This document shows positions 62,021-64,000 of a stretch of DNA of 64,000 nt, in pieces (positions within the stretch are counted from its first letter, which is position 1; each line of letters starts with the position of its first letter). A program made the position numbers and the translations under genes. The stretch is from Mesorhizobium sangaii (lineage in GTDB: Bacteria > Pseudomonadota > Alphaproteobacteria > Rhizobiales > Rhizobiaceae). The stretch is from NCBI RefSeq assembly GCF_014207355.1, contig NZ_JACHEF010000010.1:1-64000 (forward strand), in the 5' to 3' direction. Below the pieces are notes generated by a model. That model did no database searches, was not told the origin of the DNA, and was given only the letters and a program-made list of their open reading frames with translations.

Positions 62021-62911
62021 ATGAAATTCGAGACTTCGATCACGGCCGGCACCTTCGTGACCTTCCCGGGTGGTGCCCTTGCCGGACAAGGCAGGATCGA
62101 ATTTGCAGCGCCTTGTGCAGATGGTTGGCTCGTCATCGCAGACCGAACGCCGGTGCATCCCGTCAGCTTTCGCTGGCCGGACCAACCCGCCGATCTAGGT
62201 CAGATAACCTTCGCGGATGGAGTAGTGGTTGAGATTGCGGATGCTTGGACAGGCCTGGTCGATGCTGGCGCCGGTGTGCTTTTGATGGGGGAGGAAGCGA
62301 AAGCCGTCAGGAAGGGCGAGGGGGAATGGCAGGGCGTAGTCGTACATATCGTTCAGTCGGATCGTGACCTCGGTCCTTATGTCGGCGAGGAAGCACGCTT
62401 CACGGTTGAACCGCGTAGACGTAAGGCACTCTCGATACCGCATACAGCGGCGCATCTTGCCGCGTTGGCACTGAATGCGGCTTCAGTTCCGTTCTGGACG
62501 AAGGATTTCGCGGATAGCGATGCGCTTGGGCGGCCAAATCTCGACAAGGCCGCAATAGAGAACTCCTCTATCGAGCCGACTGTGTCCACGGACGTCTATC
62601 GATTGGGCAAGTCGCTGAAGAAGAAGGGCTTTGATCGCGATGCCTTCCTCAGCAAACTTCATATCGTCGGTGCGGAAATCAGCGGAACGACAGGTCGCTG
62701 GCTGGAAACGAACTCGTTGGTCAGTTTGACGCCTTCCGAGGGATTGCTTGATGGAATTCGGCAGTGGCGATGCAACCTCGATGGCATCGAGGTCATCATC
62801 CCTTGCGGAGGGACCCATGTGGAGAGGCTGTCGGATATCGGTGATGTAAACATCACGTTGGCGCCCTCAGAGGATGGCTTTGTCATGACAACACGCGCTC
62901 GAGAAGCGTAA
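62021..62911 (+). CDS. AlaX-like alanyl-tRNA editing domain protein
   Basis: A 296-aa protein resembling free-standing alanyl-tRNA editing proteins. HTAAH at residues 141-145 and CGGTHV (Cys262, His266) supply the four zinc ligands (HxxxH...CxxxH). The N-terminal half is a beta-rich part as in AlaRS C-terminal regions. It would hydrolyse mischarged Ser-tRNA or Gly-tRNA; specificity is not visible. ATG 62021 is taken; no strong ribosome-binding sequence is seen. Confidence 0.8.
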   Translation: MKFETSITAGTFVTFPGGALAGQGRIEFAAPCADGWLVIADRTPVHPVSFRWPDQPADLGQITFADGVVVEIADAWTGLVDAGAGVLLMGEEAKAVRKGEGEWQGVVVHIVQSDRDLGPYVGEEARFTVEPRRRKALSIPHTAAHLAALALNAASVPFWTKDFADSDALGRPNLDKAAIENSSIEPTVSTDVYRLGKSLKKKGFDRDAFLSKLHIVGAEISGTTGRWLETNSLVSLTPSEGLLDGIRQWRCNLDGIEVIIPCGGTHVERLSDIGDVNITLAPSEDGFVMTTRAREA

Positions 62912-63253
62912 ATCTTCGCCGAATTTCGCGGGCCAGGAACCGATATCGCCGCCCTCGACCCCAATCTTTGAGGCCTCGTGCGACCGTGAGGACGTGACCA
63001 TCTAGTCGGCTCAAAGACTGCTCGGCATCATCGTCCTCCACGGCCGTCCCACCGATCAGAGATCTTGCGGCCCCACCTTACAACAGACAAGCAGGAGCAT
63101 TGGTCGCCAGATACCGTCGTGTGACGCGGCGGACGTCGACCTGGCATGCGTTCCGCGCAAAGTCTTTGATATGGTGGCTCTTGGTCGCGGCGCTCCCCCG
63201 CGCACGCAAGAAAGTCCAGGCAGCTGGGCGCGCCTGCGAAGCCAACAATACTA
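62912..63253. other. intergenic
   Basis: No gene recognised; convergent space between the AlaX-like and HxlR genes. Confidence 0.4.
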
Positions 63254-63652
63254 TTAATTGGCGTCATAGCTGGCTTGCGCAGCCAATACCTGCTCGATGT
63301 TTTCCTCGGCCCAGTGCGCAATCTCCACGACCTTACTTGCCAGCGTCAGTCCTAGCGGCGTTATCGAATATTCCACTGTAACAGGAACGGTAGCGAAAGC
63401 CTGGCGCCCGATAAGGCCGTCGCGCTCCATTTTTTTCAGTGTCTGGGACAGCATTTTCTGAGCCACCCCTTCGATCTCTCTGCGCAACTGATTGAAACGC
63501 CTAGGCCCTTCCGAGAGTCGCGCCAGAATGAGGACGACCCACTTGTCCGACAGGCGATCCAGCACAAGCCGCGTTGGGCAGTGCTCGCAAAATACATTTG
63601 GGCTCGCGTGCCCCGACGGCACGGTTCCTTCGGTGGTACCAGGTGTGCTCAT
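63254..63652 (-). CDS. HxlR-family regulator
   Basis: A 132-aa HxlR regulator: RLVLDRLSDKWVVLILARLSEGPRRFNQLRREIEGVAQKMLSQTLKKMERDGL is the family winged helix. It is divergent from the NmrA-like gene. A palindrome GGTATC/GATACC with a 5-base spacer at 63708-63724 lies between them and may be its operator. Confidence 0.85.
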   Translation of the reverse strand: MSTPGTTEGTVPSGHASPNVFCEHCPTRLVLDRLSDKWVVLILARLSEGPRRFNQLRREIEGVAQKMLSQTLKKMERDGLIGRQAFATVPVTVEYSITPLGLTLASKVVEIAHWAEENIEQVLAAQASYDAN

Positions 63653-63707
63653 GGTTCCCTCTTAACACATGGTTCCTTATTGACTAGGTAGTATCTCGCT
63701 AACAGCA

Positions 63708-63724
63708 GGTATCATATGGATACC
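63708..63724. promoter_or_regulatory. palindrome between HxlR and NmrA-like genes
   Basis: GGTATC and GATACC flank ATATG, 20 bases upstream of the NmrA-like ATG; AGGAG of that gene lies just downstream. Candidate HxlR operator. Confidence 0.55.
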
Positions 63725-63743
63725 ATATTAGGAGAAATACATC

Positions 63744-64000
63744 ATGTCAGGAAAGATTCTCGTGGTCGGCGCGACCGGCAACGTGGGGCAAGTCCTTGTC
63801 CGCGAGCTCGTCGCTGCCGGTGAACGGGTGAAAGCGGCCTCGCGCGCTGCGACGGCCATTACCGGGGCAGAAGCGATCCGGTTCGATCAAACCGATCCGT
63901 CAACCTACAGGGACGCTTTTAATGAGGTGGACCGCGTCTATGTTCTCGTCCCCAACGGCCGCCTCGATGTTTCCGATTACCTCATGCCGATATTGCGGGC
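63744..64000 (+). CDS. NmrA-like NAD(P)-binding protein, partial
   Basis: The first 85 codons run off the window. MSGKILVVGATGNVGQVLVRELV is the Rossmann GxTGxxG start of NmrA/SDR-a5 quinone-reductase-like proteins. Such genes are the usual partner of a divergent HxlR regulator. Confidence 0.8.
   Translation, partial: MSGKILVVGATGNVGQVLVRELVAAGERVKAASRAATAITGAEAIRFDQTDPSTYRDAFNEVDRVYVLVPNGRLDVSDYLMPILR

Noticed and set aside
1..64000. CRISPR array, rRNA or tRNA genes
   Set aside because: No regularly spaced repeats, rRNA signatures or cloverleaf with conserved tRNA elements were noticed on either strand.

Overview
The window looks like part of a large accessory replicon (repABC megaplasmid or chromid) of an alphaproteobacterium in the Rhizobiales (Rhizobium/Sinorhizobium/Mesorhizobium-type). 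The evidence is a complete repA-repB-repC operon with a countertranscript RNA and parS-like sites, traI/trbB remnants divergent from repA as on Ti and Sym plasmids, a PmtA phospholipid methyltransferase, a SyrB-like regulator, and high G+C coding with many decayed genes and IS scars. All statements come from reading the sequence; no database search was run.

Region 1 (0.25-2.2 kb): an MFS exporter and a fragment of a DUF309 gene whose intact paralogue sits at 49 kb.

Region 2 (2.8-19.2 kb) reads as a defence island. In order it holds a three-gene ABC-three-component (ABC-3C) system with a restriction-endonuclease-like effector, a middle component and a DUF3732-type ATPase; a two-gene module whose first gene is frameshifted; a tightly overlapping minus-strand operon of a gluzincin metalloprotease, an MBL-fold hydrolase and a DUF2235 serine hydrolase; a helicase-nuclease fusion paired with a LA2681-type HEPN ribonuclease; and an unrecognised 467-aa protein.

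Region 3 (19.6-35.8 kb) is the replication and plasticity core. repABC (26.8-30.5 kb, minus) is flanked by two inverted copies of one module: tyrosine recombinase divergent from DUF1403 plus an ScpB-like gene. Copy 1 (20.6-24.2 kb) has a VapBC pair between DUF1403 and the recombinase, a nonsense codon in DUF1403, and is bracketed by two Xre/RES toxin-antitoxin pairs (one RES gene frameshifted). Copy 2 (32.9-35.8 kb) is intact. Both copies carry a related near-palindrome with a nearly identical core between recombinase and DUF1403, which may be a recombination site or shared operator. An inactivated IS630 element lies beside repC. Broken traI, trbB and an integrase fragment lie on the other side of repA.

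Region 4 (35.8-50 kb) is mostly debris with scattered intact genes: a HEPN-like remnant, a decayed arsenite-oxidase locus (sigma-54 promoter, aioB with a deletion, broken aioA, intact cytochrome c, moeA fragment), an IS1595 fragment, a second PIN-domain TA pair with a clear operator, a third scpB remnant, a receiver-domain fragment, a SyrB-like gene, a frameshifted hypothetical, a GGDEF/EAL protein with a degenerate GGDEF motif, pmtA, a tandem cold-shock protein, a Ku start fragment and DUF309.

Region 5 (50-64 kb) is metabolic and regulatory. A minus-strand series (EamA exporter, Cys/Met-type PLP lyase, B3/4 protein, PaiB-like protein, PhzF) is controlled in appearance by a divergent XRE-cupin regulator with a strong inverted-repeat operator. 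A second set (MocR regulator divergent from a PLP lyase, DapA-like aldolase and PaiB-like protein) repeats the PLP lyase plus PaiB pairing. Between them lie frameshifted MOSC, ferredoxin-reductase and transketolase-like fragments. An AlaX-like editing protein, an HxlR regulator and a partial NmrA-like gene close the window.
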